From Hyperoplus lanceolatus (lineage: Eukaryota; Chordata; Actinopteri; Uranoscopiformes; Ammodytidae): a DNA stretch of 64,000 nucleotides. The stretch lies in the NCBI GenBank assembly GCA_026929865.2, contig CM049397.1, positions 310,001 through 374,000 on the forward strand. The letters are read 5' to 3'. Below are positions 46,068-57,896 of this stretch, piece after piece (the first letter of the stretch is position 1; each line of letters starts with the position of its first letter). The notes below the pieces were generated by a model. That model saw nothing but the letters and a program-made list of their open reading frames with translations, searched no databases and was not told the DNA's origin. The position numbers and the translations under genes are program-made.

Positions 46068-47100
46068 GGTTGCGTTTCGAATCGCATACTTTCTACTATA
46101 TAGTATGTAGAAAAAAGATTTAGGATGTCCTGATTCTTGTGGCCAGATTTAGGATGGTTAAGGCCAGGACACACCAGTCCGACACGTTCCGACTACCCAA
46201 AAACTGGAGTCGCCGTTTCAGGAAGCTCCAGCCTTCCCGTCGCGGCCACAAAACACACCGAGACGACTGCTTATTTTTCCGTACGCTCTGCGCTTGCGCG
46301 GACGTAATGTCTCCACAACAGCAGGCGGCGCTAATCTGTATTGTGGCCGAAAAAACGAAAGCGGAAATGATGGGACAGCTCTCTAGAGCATAAACATAGA
46401 TATAAATACGTATTTATATTTATGGACCATAAGAGCACAATTTTTAACAGAGAGTGTCGAGCATGGTGTCGAGCAGTCAACAAGGGTTGATGCATGTGAG
46501 TACTCGCAAAACGAAACGAACAAACACATTAAAACGATGGCTAGCTGTTGTTAGCTGTTTGTGCTATCCGCCTCACTTCCGGGCTTCACTGATTCGCTAG
46601 CCCTCCACCAATCAAATTGCTCCAAATGAAAGACGGTCGGCCGCCGATTGAACATGTTCAATCGGCGCAAAACAAGCCCGACGACCTCTACGTCGGCCGA
46701 CGTCACAGCACACACCAAACAGATTCGTGTCCCGACCCCCTACCGACACTACGACGGCGATTATCTGGCCGGTGTGTCCTGGCCTTTAGAAGTACCTGGA
46801 TGTCCTACTTCATGCGGCCAAGATTGTTAGTGTTGAAAACTGCATCCTATTCCGATTCTGACCCACAATCCAGTGCGCACGTGAAGTGACGTCACATCGA
46901 CAAAGCCTCCATATGAAAACAAACGGGAATGCGACGGATATAAAAGCAAGGGGCAAGATCAAGGCGCAATTTTATGATGAAATAAGAGAGTAATGTATGT
47001 CCCAATAGTATGCCTACTGCATCCTAACTAGATTATTTTTATCGTCGGATGTAGTATGTAAAATAGAAAAAAGAAAGAGTATGCGATTCGGAACGCAACC
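46068..47100. mobile_element. Element with ggttgcgtt ends (1.03 kb with a nested MITE)
   Basis: Ends ggttgcgtttcgaatcgcat and atgcgattcggaacgcaacc are 22-bp inverted repeats with one mismatch. No clear target duplication is left. Related ends are at 503-598 and 44637-44812. It carries a Harbinger-like MITE at 46161-46785. Superfamily not decided. Confidence 0.82.
46161..46785. mobile_element. Harbinger-type MITE (625 bp)
   Basis: Ends aggccaggacacacc and ggtgtgtcctggcct are perfect 15-bp inverted repeats. They are flanked by tta on both sides (46158-46160 and 46786-46788), the TWA target of PIF/Harbinger. GC-rich, with cgacgtc and cggccga motifs; no transposase. Confidence 0.9.
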
Positions 47101-48247
47101 AAAGTGTCAATGATGATAAATAATTTAGAAAGGAATACAAATGTACATATTAAAACAAACCAGACTATACGGTTCGGCGGTGTCCAATTTATAAAGATAC
47201 CCTTTAGATAGTCCTCAAATATACCTCGATACATGATATTACCTTTGTGTAATTGAGTTTGCCCTTTTTATAATTTATTTTCTTCTATTTACTACTTCAG
47301 CAGTAGCTCTAGCCTTTTTGTTTTAGTTTCTCGTCTAACACTAGCCTGGAAATCCATTTTAATTTGCTCAACTTGTTGGTCCGGACACGATCCATCGAAA
47401 CTCATTAAACTATGTCGGAAAATTCTGACTCAACAATCAAATCGTTCTATCTAATATGGGCGGTAGGGGTGTAAATCTCTGCTTTCATCACAATATGATA
47501 TTACATCGATTCATTAGACAACGATATGATATTTTCCGATATCTAAAATCTGCTGCGATACGATTTCGATTCAGGGGCCTGCGATCGATATGAGACGATA
47601 TTATATGCCCATGTTGATAATATAATAGCCTTCTTAATCGTTTGTATACTTTTCATCCATTTTTATGCATTCTGAACACTAAAGATCTCATAAGATTAAT
47701 ATCTTTCAATCTCTTACTATTCATATCTTAAGGTGTAGCGGCAGTAAACAATGCTTGGAGTCACATTTGAGTAGTTTTGGGCAGTGTGGGGTTTCAGGGC
47801 ACAGAATTGACTGAATTGGTGGATTCCTCTCTAGCTTATCTCATTAGCCTAATGGAGCATCCACTTTAGCTGAGGCTGCGGCGTCCTGTAAATTCACCCC
47901 GCGGAGAGGGTGACCGCCCCGGGGAGCGCAGAAGCTTCTCACCGCTCAGAGAGCAGCCGAGCCGCACATTACTGCGAGCCTGGAAGCACGCGATGTCCCG
48001 CGCGGATAACAGCCCCACTAGCTTGGCTGCTAATGGCGCGAGCCTGTCGAGTGCTGCCGGGTAACGTTGGTTCGACTTGAAAAATTAAGGGCTCTTCACT
48101 CAGAGGAGTTCTGTTATCCGTCAACTGTAGTTGGGAGTGTGCTGGTCTCTCAAAGCAAGTGTCCTCTTTTTGGCTTGGCTAACCTAACTAGCTTTAACTG
48201 TCCGATCAACTTTGCAGAGGAATGAAGCAGTGGCGGTGGTGTTAATG
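47101..48247. other. zfr intron 2 with hAT-end fragments
   Basis: taggggtgtaaatctctgct at about 47466 with subterminal cgatatgatat repeats resembles a hAT left end; no partner found. A GC-rich block at 47870-48065 is unassigned. Confidence 0.45.
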
Positions 48248-48404
48248 CAGGGTTTTTCCTGCATAGAGAAAGTTTTGGCGCACGCCAAAGCGGATTTATC
48301 CATCGCCAAAGGAAAATCAGGAGCGCCAAAATGATAAAGATTGAGAATAAATATAGCTATTTAAAACCTCTCCAAATTCAGCCCAATTTAAGTCATCCTT
48401 CTTG

Positions 48405-49301
48405 AGGGGCTGGGCAATAACTTGAATTTCATTTTCGACTACTATTACGGCTTCCCTCAACCAAATAATCGTTATTAAACTATCATTGTTCCGCACGCCG
48501 GGGCATGCAGGCTTGTAAATGCAGCGAACCATTCTGCAATGCGCTCCGCTCCGCTCGGCCCCTCCCTCTCCTGGTTATATCGGCTGGTCCAGAGAGTACG
48601 AGGGAGATGTTACACATTGCCGGGTGTTTTGAAAAACTTCTAGATGACTTGAATAAAGGTAAAACTAATGGTGTTGTCTGAAAACACTTCAGACTCACAA
48701 CAAACTAAAATAATGTGCAAGATATGTCACGCGCGGACACGCGAGTCACGTAACATACGCGACCACTTGAGAGAGACACAGAGAGAGAAAAAAGGCATAT
48801 ACGACCTGATCTGCACTTCTAAACATCCCGACCAATTTGTTTATTCACTTTAAGTCGAATCATAGTGGACAAAGCAATCAATGACTAAAAAACACAGGAG
48901 GTTTAAAGCTCCTTGACTCCTGCCAACACAACTGTCAACAATACAATGCAACTGCCTATCCACCCTGCTCCTTGACATAGGTAAATCATGCCCTTACATT
49001 TAATGCTATCAAAAGACGTGCCCTATCAACACCATTTACAACTGGTTATTTTTATTTTGACATATTTATTTTATTCAATTATTAAGAATATGTTTCACTT
49101 ATTTAGCCTATTTCTATTCTCCCTGTTTTCAGTTCAATTAGGCCTTTGTTTAAAGTCCAAAGTCATGGTGTTATTAGAAAAAAACCTTGTTAAAAGTAAA
49201 ACAAATGAATAATGTTCTTAAATTAATGATTAACTGTCTTTAATAATTGTGATTACTCAAAATAATCATGATTATGATTTTTTCATAATCAAGCAGCCCT
49301 A
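48405..49301. mobile_element. Nested hAT-like element (897 bp)
   Basis: Ends aggggctgggcaataacttg and ataatcaagcagcccta are inverted, with the exact duplication ccttcttg at 48397-48404 and 49302-49309. Same family as 6858-7880. Confidence 0.9.
48668..48853 (+). pseudogene. BED-finger-like remnant of hAT transposase
   Basis: The frame reads MVLSENTSDSQQTKIMCKIC then HARTRESRNIRDHLRETQRE. A CxxC pair followed by an NxxxHL segment recalls the BED zinc finger at the N-terminus of hAT transposases, with the final His lost. Nothing downstream continues it. Confidence 0.5.
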
Positions 49302-49545
49302 CCTTCTTGCAATTTCCATGGTTTAGATCAATTAGAAACAATTAAAGTATTAAATAGTTAGGCCTAGTCATTATTAGTATTTTGACTTCATATCTACAGG
49401 TTGTTTATTGTGATTTCATAAGCGTCAGTGAGCTCCATGGTAACGCAGTGATTGACAGGCTGACTGAAATGCTCTGTATCTGGACAGAAACTGCCCTCTC
49501 CCAACCCCACACCCTCTTAAGATACACAAACCGTTTGCCTTTACT

Positions 49546-51457
49546 CAGGGCTGTAAACTAGCGGTCGCCACTCGCCAAATGCGACCAAAATATTCCCCTG
49601 GCGACTTAATTTTGGAGGGATACATGCCACTGGGGCGGGTAAAAGTTTGTCCCGATGGTCGTGCTCTTGCGATAAATGATGCATGATAGAACAAAACATT
49701 GTAGTAGCTGTAAACTGATAAATTATGACGGTAGCAAACGTCAAGCTAAACTGGTGATTTGTTGTGTGTCACACTGAAGTAGCTCCCCCGACGTCACCGC
49801 TTTAGAAAATAAGTTCCCCCGAAGAAACGTAGCGTGCGCGTCACCGCCATAGAATGTATGAACGCCGCTCTTTAGAAGTTTTGGCGCAGCAAAAGCAGTT
49901 CGAGCGCAGCAATGGAGCTCTAAATAGATACTGGATCGGATTGGTCCCATTTTTAGTTCTGATGAGTAATAAGTAATGAGTGTAGGGCTGCAACAACGAA
50001 TCGATAAAATCGATTAGTAAAAGCGTTGGCAACGAATTTGGTCATCGATTCGTTGAGTCGCGAGATTAATAAGTCACTTGCAGGCGCGGCACTGTTTACA
50101 TCCAGCCGCCGACAGGTTCATGCACGCCCACAGCGAGCCTTCCGCACGTGAAGCGGTGCGGGAAAGCTGTAGTGTGAGCGGCCACAGCTTATATTTTGGT
50201 CATATCTAACACTGGACTGTAGGCCTATATAAAAGTGTTGTACCTTTGCTGTATTTGGGTTAAAAAAACTCCTTCAACTCAGTATCCGTCTAGTCCAAAA
50301 AAACTCTGTCAGCTGCTGCTGCTGCAGACGGTGTGCAGACAGGCTCGGAGAGTCGGCATCGGCGCATCAACAGACATTCAAAGCAGCGGCAGTAATCACA
50401 CAACCGAACGGTGTAGAAAGTCCCGTCAGTTAAAAATAGTAATCCAGTTTTTAAATCCATGTTAAAATCGGAAGGATATAGAGTTAGCTTAAAAAAAGTA
50501 GCAAACATGTCAACTGTGATGTGTTCAGGCCGACTCAGTAATATGATTGATGTGTTCAAATGCAACAACAAAAAAAAGAAATTTTAGATTTTGTCGATTT
50601 TCCCACCAATATAAAATAGATAGTAAAGATGGAATTATGACCTGTTTAATGTCCTATCTTGAGCTATGATCATATCAGCAATTAAAGCAATAATACAAGT
50701 TCTATTTCAACAAAATAATAGAAAAGTATCAATAGTGATATTAATAAAGACTTGGATCGTTAAGGAAATGGTATCAATATCAATACAAATTAATATCAAT
50801 ACAAATTAACGATCTCCTGTCATCTGAGAGAAATTAAGATGATTTAATTTTTTTAACCGTTAGTATTTACCCGTTAAAAATCTTATCGGTCGACTGGTTT
50901 ACCATGGACATCCCTTATACTGTATAAATGTTTATCATACATTGTATGTTTCTTTTGTGTTATCCCAGTTAGGTTTATTATTCATTTTTTATCATTTAAT
51001 ATTACTTTTAATTGTTCCGGGACATTGGAGCAATAACCTGGTGTTTTGACACTGCAGTCTGCACTGTTTTTTTAATCCGATTCATCGATTAATCGAAAAA
51101 ATAATCGACCGATTAATCGATTATTAAAATAATCGTTAGTTGCAGCCCTAAATGAGTGTTTCCTTTGTCACAGTTTTGCACTGTTAAAGTTTGAAATGTG
51201 CAATGTTTGAAATGAAATGAATGAAACTAAATTAATATAATATTAAAATGTATTTCTAAATATTACTTTGGCCTCTTTTCTAAGCATGTACTGCTATATA
51301 ATACTGTTATCTCAATGAAAAGTACTGAAACAGATGTATATATGCAACAAAAAGAGGCAATTTATTATTTGGCCAGTAAAAAATGTACTTGGCCGCTAGA
51401 TTCTTTCATCTACCGGTCCCCTTGGCAGGTGAGCCAAAAGGTTAGTTTACAGCCCTG
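49546..51457. mobile_element. Nested hAT-like element (1.9 kb)
   Basis: Ends cagggctgtaaac and gtttacagccctg are perfect 13-bp inverted repeats. The exact duplication cctttact occurs at 49538-49545 and 51458-51465. It contains the hAT at 49983-51150. Confidence 0.94.
49983..51150. mobile_element. Innermost hAT-like element (1,168 bp)
   Basis: Ends tagggctgcaacaacgaatc and aatcgttagttgcagcccta are inverted. The exact duplication aatgagtg occurs at 49975-49982 and 51151-51158. Subterminal atcgattaatcgat repeats are present. Confidence 0.94.
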
Positions 51458-51993
51458 CCTTTACTGTTGCACATAGTCGCGACCCCAAAAAAATTTGGTC
51501 GCGTACTGACCCCCCAAAAGCCCATTCTGAGCCAGGAAAAACCCTGCGTTAATGGCTTTACTTTGATCCGACTGTACACTTAAACTGGGTGCATCAGACA
51601 CGTGAATGCCAAATTACAACAAAAGCACCTGTAGCATTGGCTGCACCATGATAGCCCTCACACTGACTAATACATTTGATTTTGAATTATAAAAAAAAAA
51701 TTTAATAAGGCTACCTGGGCGGTTTTCAATCTACCTAAGCCGCGTTTCCACCGCAGGAACTAGGAACCTTTGCAGGAACTACGCATGTTTCCATCGCAGG
51801 AACTATAACCTCCCTGGGACTTCAGGTCCAGGTGGACACACACACATCCATTGTGGCCCAGCAACTATGTCATTGACGTATAAGGGTTTTCAACAAGCTA
51901 ATTTCAAAAAATAAGAATCTTTTGCAATTGTTCAAACAATAAGAATGTTGTGTACTGATAAATTCATATCAAAATTTTAGATTAAGTTATTTT

Positions 51994-52384
51994 TAGGGCT
52001 GGCCCGAATGCCATTTTTCAGGCTTCGAATATTTGTTGGTTTTTCCGAGCGAATATTCGAATATTCAATCCAGAAAAACACACCATCAAAAACAACATAA
52101 AAAAAAAAAATTTTAAAATTTAAAAAAAAAAAAAAAAAAAAAAACGTTAATAATCCCTATATACTCCCTGGAACCGATTTTGACAGTATCTGCATATTTT
52201 GTTGAAGATTTACGCGCTCGGAGGTGAAGTAATGGATGCGCTATGACACTTAGTGATGTAATATCCTCCTAAATGAGCAATACTACTACTACAATATTAC
52301 TAACTTTTATATCCAAATAAAAAATTATTTGATGACATTATATTGCAGTACAAGCTTCTTGCAAAAAAAAAGTTGGAAAAAAAA

Positions 52385-52441
<57 letters not shown>

Positions 52442-52542
52442 TAGCTATGAATATCTATATTTAAAAAAAAGCTCCGAATACTAATTTAAGCTCCGAATAC
52501 TCATTTTCCGAACGAGTATTCAAATAATTCGGGCCAGCCCTA
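51994..52542. mobile_element. hAT-like element (549 bp)
   Basis: Ends tagggctggcccgaatgcca and aattcgggccagcccta are inverted. The exact duplication gttatttt occurs at 51986-51993 and 52543-52550. It contains a TA microsatellite at 52387-52434. Confidence 0.93.
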
Positions 52543-53149
52543 GTTATTTTAGTGCTTTTTCATGTATATGATTGGGCTATGGCCTTCAAAAGTGTCATGT
52601 GGTGTGTCTGTGATTTAACTTGAAATAATGAATTTCCAAAACATGCTTCATATTTATTTTACCAGTTGATTAGTAATAAACAATTTTAGAAATAATCTAT
52701 TTGCATTTCTTTTGAGATTTTGTAACAAATTATACCATAATAATTTTCTTTAATATCCAAGCTGCCTACGTAAATGCAGTCAGCAGACTTGATTTTCCTG
52801 TATATTGCATAAAACTGATATAAATGTTTAATGAATATACCATAGACTTGAGCATACTGTATAAGTGATTACCATTTCACCCACAAAAATGGTATATTTT
52901 ATTTTTAATTGAATACAATTATTACTATTACTGGTCGCACCGGATGATGATTGGTCGCACCAAATGACATAAATACCTCATGATTGAAAATATATATAGA
53001 ATAGGTCAATAAACAATACATTTCATACAAAAACATTGATTCAAACCAGATTTTATTAAACTTCCACAGAATTTTCATGAAGAAATATTTCATAAACATT
53101 ACATTTACAGAAAAATGTTAAGCAACAAAACAAACATATAATGGTGATT

Positions 53150-53330
53150 CGGCAACTCTCGAGAATGCTTGTCAAGTCCCTTTAGTTCCAAAGTCTGTGA
53201 ATATCTCCTCACGAGCCACTACCTGTCAGTACTATGTGTACGCTGAAAAAAAATCTGGTGTTAATTCACAGCCTAGGCTCCGTAAACTGGTATGTTAACA
53301 AAAGGGGCTTTGACCAACCGATTTTGTAAC
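53150..53330. repeat. Fragment of the TTAA element at 54304
   Basis: tgtgaatatctcctcacgag, ctggtgttaattcacagcct and gtaaactggtatgt repeat the left part of the element at 54304-55621, with a few differences. Confidence 0.75.
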
Positions 53331-54303
53331 TAGCAGCAATTGAAACAGACGGAGGGGATGCGTCCCCCGTAACAGTAAAAACAGTACAGGGGTCGAAATA
53401 CTTAAATATCCCTCCTAATTGTTTATATTCATTCCCCAATTATTAATAACACCCCTACAGTGGACCGTACCATCTTAAACTTGCGAAGTTCGGCTGGTCA
53501 GCCTCCCGCAGTGCAGCAGGCAGTGTAGTGGTCCCATTGTAAGTTGTTAGATAGTGAGCTTGTCAAGCCCAATACGATGCACTTTCTCACCTTCAAGGTG
53601 AATTAGATTAGGTCAAGTGTCTAAGGATGGATGCTAACATTATCTGGTTTCTAACTCTTTTGCCTAAAGTTTAGCTAACAAGCTAACGTTAGCTAGCTGC
53701 TGATAGCCATGGAACTATCTGCCTAGTTGACTGCTGATAGCCCACCCGGTTTATTTCCAATGTATAGTGTCATAATAGTTAACACTGCTGCTGCATCATG
53801 GGTAGTGAGCCCTACAAAAAACACTCCAAAAGGTGATACGTTTTCAATGTGTAGAAAGTTTTGAACAAAGTAGAATAAATATTTGAATGTAATACAGAAT
53901 GCCTCAGTGCCTTACTGATTTATATTCCATTAGATGTGTGTAAATGGGAGCTAGTTGTCTTTTCCTTAACTAGTCCCAACATAAATAAATACAGAAGACA
54001 CAAATTACTGCATAAAAATTAACCAAAATGCACAAAATTAAGTGTTCGAACCACAAATTTTTCTGGGGACAACCCCCAGACCCCCGCTTTTAATGTGTCC
54101 CCTCCAATGTTGAAATGAAACCTAGCCCTTCATTTATTAATTAAAATGTGTTAATTACACATTATTGGATGCAGACCAATACATGTAAACTTTAAAAATG
54201 CAAAGACGCTGGCCATTCAGCGGCCCCCGGTCCAATGTTGGGTTCCTAAATTGGCACTCAGCTATCAAAAGTTTGAGAACCCCTGCTGTAGATAAAGGAT
54301 TAA

Positions 54304-55348
54304 AGGGGAAGTCAGCGATTCTGGAGAACGCTTGTCAAAATCACTTTTGTCAGAATAAGTGAATATCTCCTCACACTACCTGTCCATACTGTGTGCTTTA
54401 AAAAAAATCTGGTGTTAATGTACAGCCTAGACTCTGTAAACTGGTATGTAAACAGAGTTGCCCACCATAGCTAGCAATAGGGCTGGCCCGAATACCATTT
54501 TTCAGGCTCGTTATTCGTTGGTTTTTCCAAGCGAATATCCGGATATTCGGTCCAGAAAAACACACCATCAAAAACAACATTAATAAAAAAATAAAATGAA
54601 AAAAAAACTTTAATAATCCCTATATACTCCCTGGAACCGATTTTGACAATATCTGCATATTATTTTGTTGAAGATTTAATAGCTTTTGAACGTTAATTAA
54701 TAGGCCTAAGTAAGTTGGAGTTCCTTACTTTTTCCCCGTGGACGCGAACAGCTGTCCAAATCAGCTGTCCTCTCTGCGATCTCAGCCCTTACGTAACGGG
54801 AGCTTTTCAATTCATCCTGGAATGTGCATCTTTGTTTTCAGGGAATTTGTACAATAAATTCATAACAAGTACCGAATTATTGATAGTCTTATGTGTCCAT
54901 ATTATATCCATTATATTGACCGGGTATTGCCAAGACGTTCACGCTCTGCAGCAAGCCAGTCACAGCTTATGGGTGCGGTGCTGTACGTAAACATACAGCT
55001 AAGCTAAGGTTAGCATTTAGCTAAGCATTACTTTTCCTCCCGAGATCCCGCTAATGTTGTGTTACAAAGTTAATGGAAACAAGTTATCTATACTCCACCT
55101 CTCTCGCTTCTCTGCTTGGTGTCGCTTATAGTTTGCATCCCTCGCTCTGGTAACGTCACGTAGCATACAGCTGGTGTATCACCGTGTATCACCGGCTTTG
55201 AAAAGGTCAGCAGCCAACTAGGTCAAAGTTCAAAGGTGGTTCTGCCGTTCCAAATGGATCCAGTAGATGGCACCATTGTATAATGCGAGACCTACTGGAC
55301 AATCAAGTCGCCCAGTTACAACAAGCACACCATTCATTACATTTTCTC

Positions 55349-55381
<33 letters not shown>

Positions 55382-55621
55382 CAACGAAGCTCCGAATACT
55401 AATTTAAGCTCCGAATACTAATTTTCCAAACGAGTATTCAAATAATTCGGGCCAGCCCTAGCTAGCAACATGCCCATTTACTGAGCCTAGGCTGTGTATT
55501 TTTTTTTCAGTGAACACACACAGTAAACACAGGTAGCAGCAGATCATGAGGAGATATTCACTGATTTGGTCAAAATGGGATTTTTACAATAAGCTTTCTC
55601 CAGTGTCGCTGACATCCACCT
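54304..55621. mobile_element. TTAA-flanked element, split by a hAT
   Basis: TTAA at 54300-54303 and 55622-55625 flank ends aggggaagtcagcgattctg and ccagtgtcgctgacatccacct, which are inverted. The two halves are separated by the hAT at 54478-55460. Confidence 0.82.
54478..55460. mobile_element. hAT-like element (983 bp)
   Basis: Ends tagggctggcccgaatacca and aattcgggccagcccta are inverted. The exact duplication gctagcaa occurs at 54470-54477 and 55461-55468. Longer sibling of 51994-52542, with extra internal sequence and a poly-A run. Confidence 0.94.
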
Positions 55622-57134
55622 TTAACATGCTGCCTATGTTGACAGATTTAACTTTGTTTGGCAGTGGCATCTAGTAGAAAACATTGAAACTGTTAGAAAT
55701 ACATATGCTAATAATAAATGCATAATTATGAAAGTGAATTATGTAGTTATGTCTACATAAGCAATTTTTTCCTGAAATGTTAGAAAATTGATCTCAGATT
55801 GCCTAAAAGTATTTTAATAATATTATTAAAAAAAGTACTTAATGCATGTGAATCATCAACTATATATATAAATACAAAAACTGCCAATCTAGGACGTAGT
55901 TCTATCATGGAAAGCACTTAACAATGGTCGCACCATATGATATTTGGTCACGCCGCATGATTTTTTCAAGTTCAATCAGAATTTACAGGCACAGAATGGG
56001 TCACCTAAAGAAAACAAGCTAGCTTTCAAAAATAGGTCACCAAAACATTTATAATAAAAGACACTTCATACCAGCCGTTACAAAGGTTATTTTTTTCCAA
56101 ATTTAAAAGTGAGTTACAAACCTGTTTGCAGCTTCCATGGGTCCTTGGTAAATTGGCATATGATGCAACTTCCTGTCTTTGAATGGATTTCAACATAAAA
56201 GTACTAAAAGTGGTTGTTCTTGATGGTCGCACCACATGATATTTCATAAAATGGACAACTTGGTACAAAGTTTGTTTGTATATAATGATGGAAATGCAAA
56301 TGCTTTGCAATTTTGCACAGAACTACAACACATTTAGGAGATCATGCCAAATACGGCAGACTAATAATTAAATACATTCAGAGTAATGTCAAAGAAGTTT
56401 CAAAAACAGAAAATCATTGTGGACGGTCGCACCACATGATTTTGACACTTTGGATAACAGAAAATTGCAAATGACTAATGTTTTTTGAAAAGTTTAAATG
56501 AGCACATATATGGTCAATATGCCACAAATATATGGTATATGTTTATGTATTTGAATAATTTTTCAATTTCAAAAGAATGCAGGAGTACAGAAAATGAAGG
56601 CGTCCCGCCTTTGACCCAATGTGGTCGAGGAGTTCCTGGAACTCAAAGTTCCTGGTAGTTTTGGTGGAAACGCGGCTTGTGTGGGAAACACTGCTGTTGT
56701 TTTACTGATATGTAAAATATAGGGATGTAACGATTCATACAACTTACGATAAGGGATGCATGCATGTAGTGACTAATTTCCCCAACGTTTTAAACGGAAG
56801 TTTAAATTTAGACTAGTCTATAAACAAGAAAACACAAAAAAATTAAAGATTTTTTTAAATGTGAACATTTCAACTGACTGCACTTACTCTTGCAGTTAAA
56901 CCTCAAAATACAAATAAAAGCCAAAACCCGCTTATTGCTGCTTGCAGCTGTATTTCTAGTTTTAAACCAATGTCAAAACCTGTCTGACTTCATCACACCT
57001 GCACCACTGTGCTAACATGGGGCTTAGCATGTTTTCTTATATTCACATGCACAACACACTCAATTGGAGTGACACCAACAAGTTGTGACTAGAAAGCTAA
57101 CCATTGACCTTTCTCATATGTATTACCCTACCAG

Positions 57135-57405
57135 TCAGCAGCCCACTGCCGGGGTAGCATACACGCATCCCACCACAGTGGCCAGTTACACGGTTCATCA
57201 AGCACCTGTGGCAGCACACAGCGTGGCAGCAGCCTATGCTCCCACTGCAGCTGTAGCTAGGCCAGCCCCTGTTGGTGTGGCAGCTGCTACTGCTGCAGCT
57301 TATGGAGGATACCAGCCAGCCCATGCTGCCTCTGAATACGGGTACCCTCAGCGCCAGCCTGAAGTCCCTCCACCACCACCACCCGTCACCTCACAGAACT
57401 ACCAG
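57135..57405 (+). CDS. zfr: zfr coding exon 3 (Ala/Tyr/Pro-rich N-terminal region)
   Basis: Acceptor tgtattaccctaccag precedes 271 bp that read [60 protein letters not shown] and end in [15 protein letters not shown], with donor cag/gtaaat. This aligns along its whole length with human ZFR ([20 protein letters not shown] and onward). The segment is low-complexity, rich in Ala, Tyr and Pro, and likely disordered, with a six-Pro run. The phase is 0 at its end, so it joins exon 4 cleanly. An open frame running past the donor is intron sequence and is not expected in the protein. Confidence 0.96.
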
Positions 57406-57851
57406 GTAAATCACAAATGTTTCCTTTTCCAGGCTGTATTCACAAATAACTTGGTTTTAAAGGACACATTTCTTTATTTTGATCACATTGTTTGTGGTCG
57501 CCCTGTGTCTGCATGTTTATGTTTGAGGGTGTGAGGTTTCCATAATCTTTGGAGGATCAGGATAGAAAATCAATTAGCTTACTACCAACAGCAACACTGA
57601 CTGCAGGGATGATTTTCTCCTCCATTGTAACAGCCTCCGATTTGTTTCGTGTTTGTCGTGGCGTAGATAAATGTTTAGACATGTCCAGAAATGGCAGAAT
57701 TTCTGACTGTACTAAATTATCACATAGCGTGGTGGTGAATATTCCTTACAACAGAAATTCTGCTTTTATCCACTAGTTATAGATATTAAAGACATGTGAA
57801 CAGGAAAAGCCAGGGTTTTAACAGCATTCAAGCGCTTTGTATAGCTGAGTA

Positions 57852-57896
<45 letters not shown>
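57852..57896. repeat. (ATT)n microsatellite
   Basis: About 15 ATT units in zfr intron 3; it is the insertion site of the next element. Confidence 0.96.

Larger units (their letters stand above)
48248..51546. mobile_element. Outer hAT-like element of a four-member nest
   Basis: Ends cagggtttttcctg and caggaaaaaccctg are perfect inverted repeats. The flanks tgttaatg (48240-48247) and cgttaatg (51547-51554) match at 7 of 8. It contains hAT insertions at 48405-49301 and 49546-51457. A related end lies at 61917-62115 in inverse orientation. Confidence 0.9.
52933..56440 (+). repeat. Six dispersed copies of a GGTCGCACCACATGAT motif
   Basis: Copies at 52933, 52953, 55926, 55946, 56225 and 56425, all in the same orientation. 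Two are identical (ggtcgcaccacatgat) and the others differ at one to three bases. Confidence 0.85.
51737..56678. mobile_element. Composite with 16-bp inverted ends (4.9 kb)
   Basis: aagccgcgtttccacc (51737-51752) and ggtggaaacgcggctt (56663-56678) are perfect inverted repeats, followed inward by caggaact and gttcctgg-type repeats. No target duplication is visible. It contains two hATs, a TTAA element, a TA microsatellite and six copies of a 16-mer. Its type is unknown. Confidence 0.65.

Noticed and set aside
53000..53100. Host gene on the minus strand (Met/Phe-rich open frame near 52905-53099)
   Set aside because: AT-rich chance frame with no splice sites or similarity.
54715..54990. 91-codon open frame
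   Set aside because: Inside a hAT element at 54478-55460, no transposase motif; length is within chance for this composition.
52933..56440. CRISPR-like repeats
   Set aside because: The repeated 16-mer has irregular spacing of tens to thousands of bases, in an animal intron; there is no array.
57097..57324. Minus-strand Cys/Ser-rich open frame
   Set aside because: Antisense of the Ala-rich zfr exon 3.
57406..57534. Extension of zfr exon 3 by 43 codons to a stop
   Set aside because: A consensus donor at 57406 and exact phase match to exon 4 show this is intron; a retained-intron isoform is possible but unsupported.
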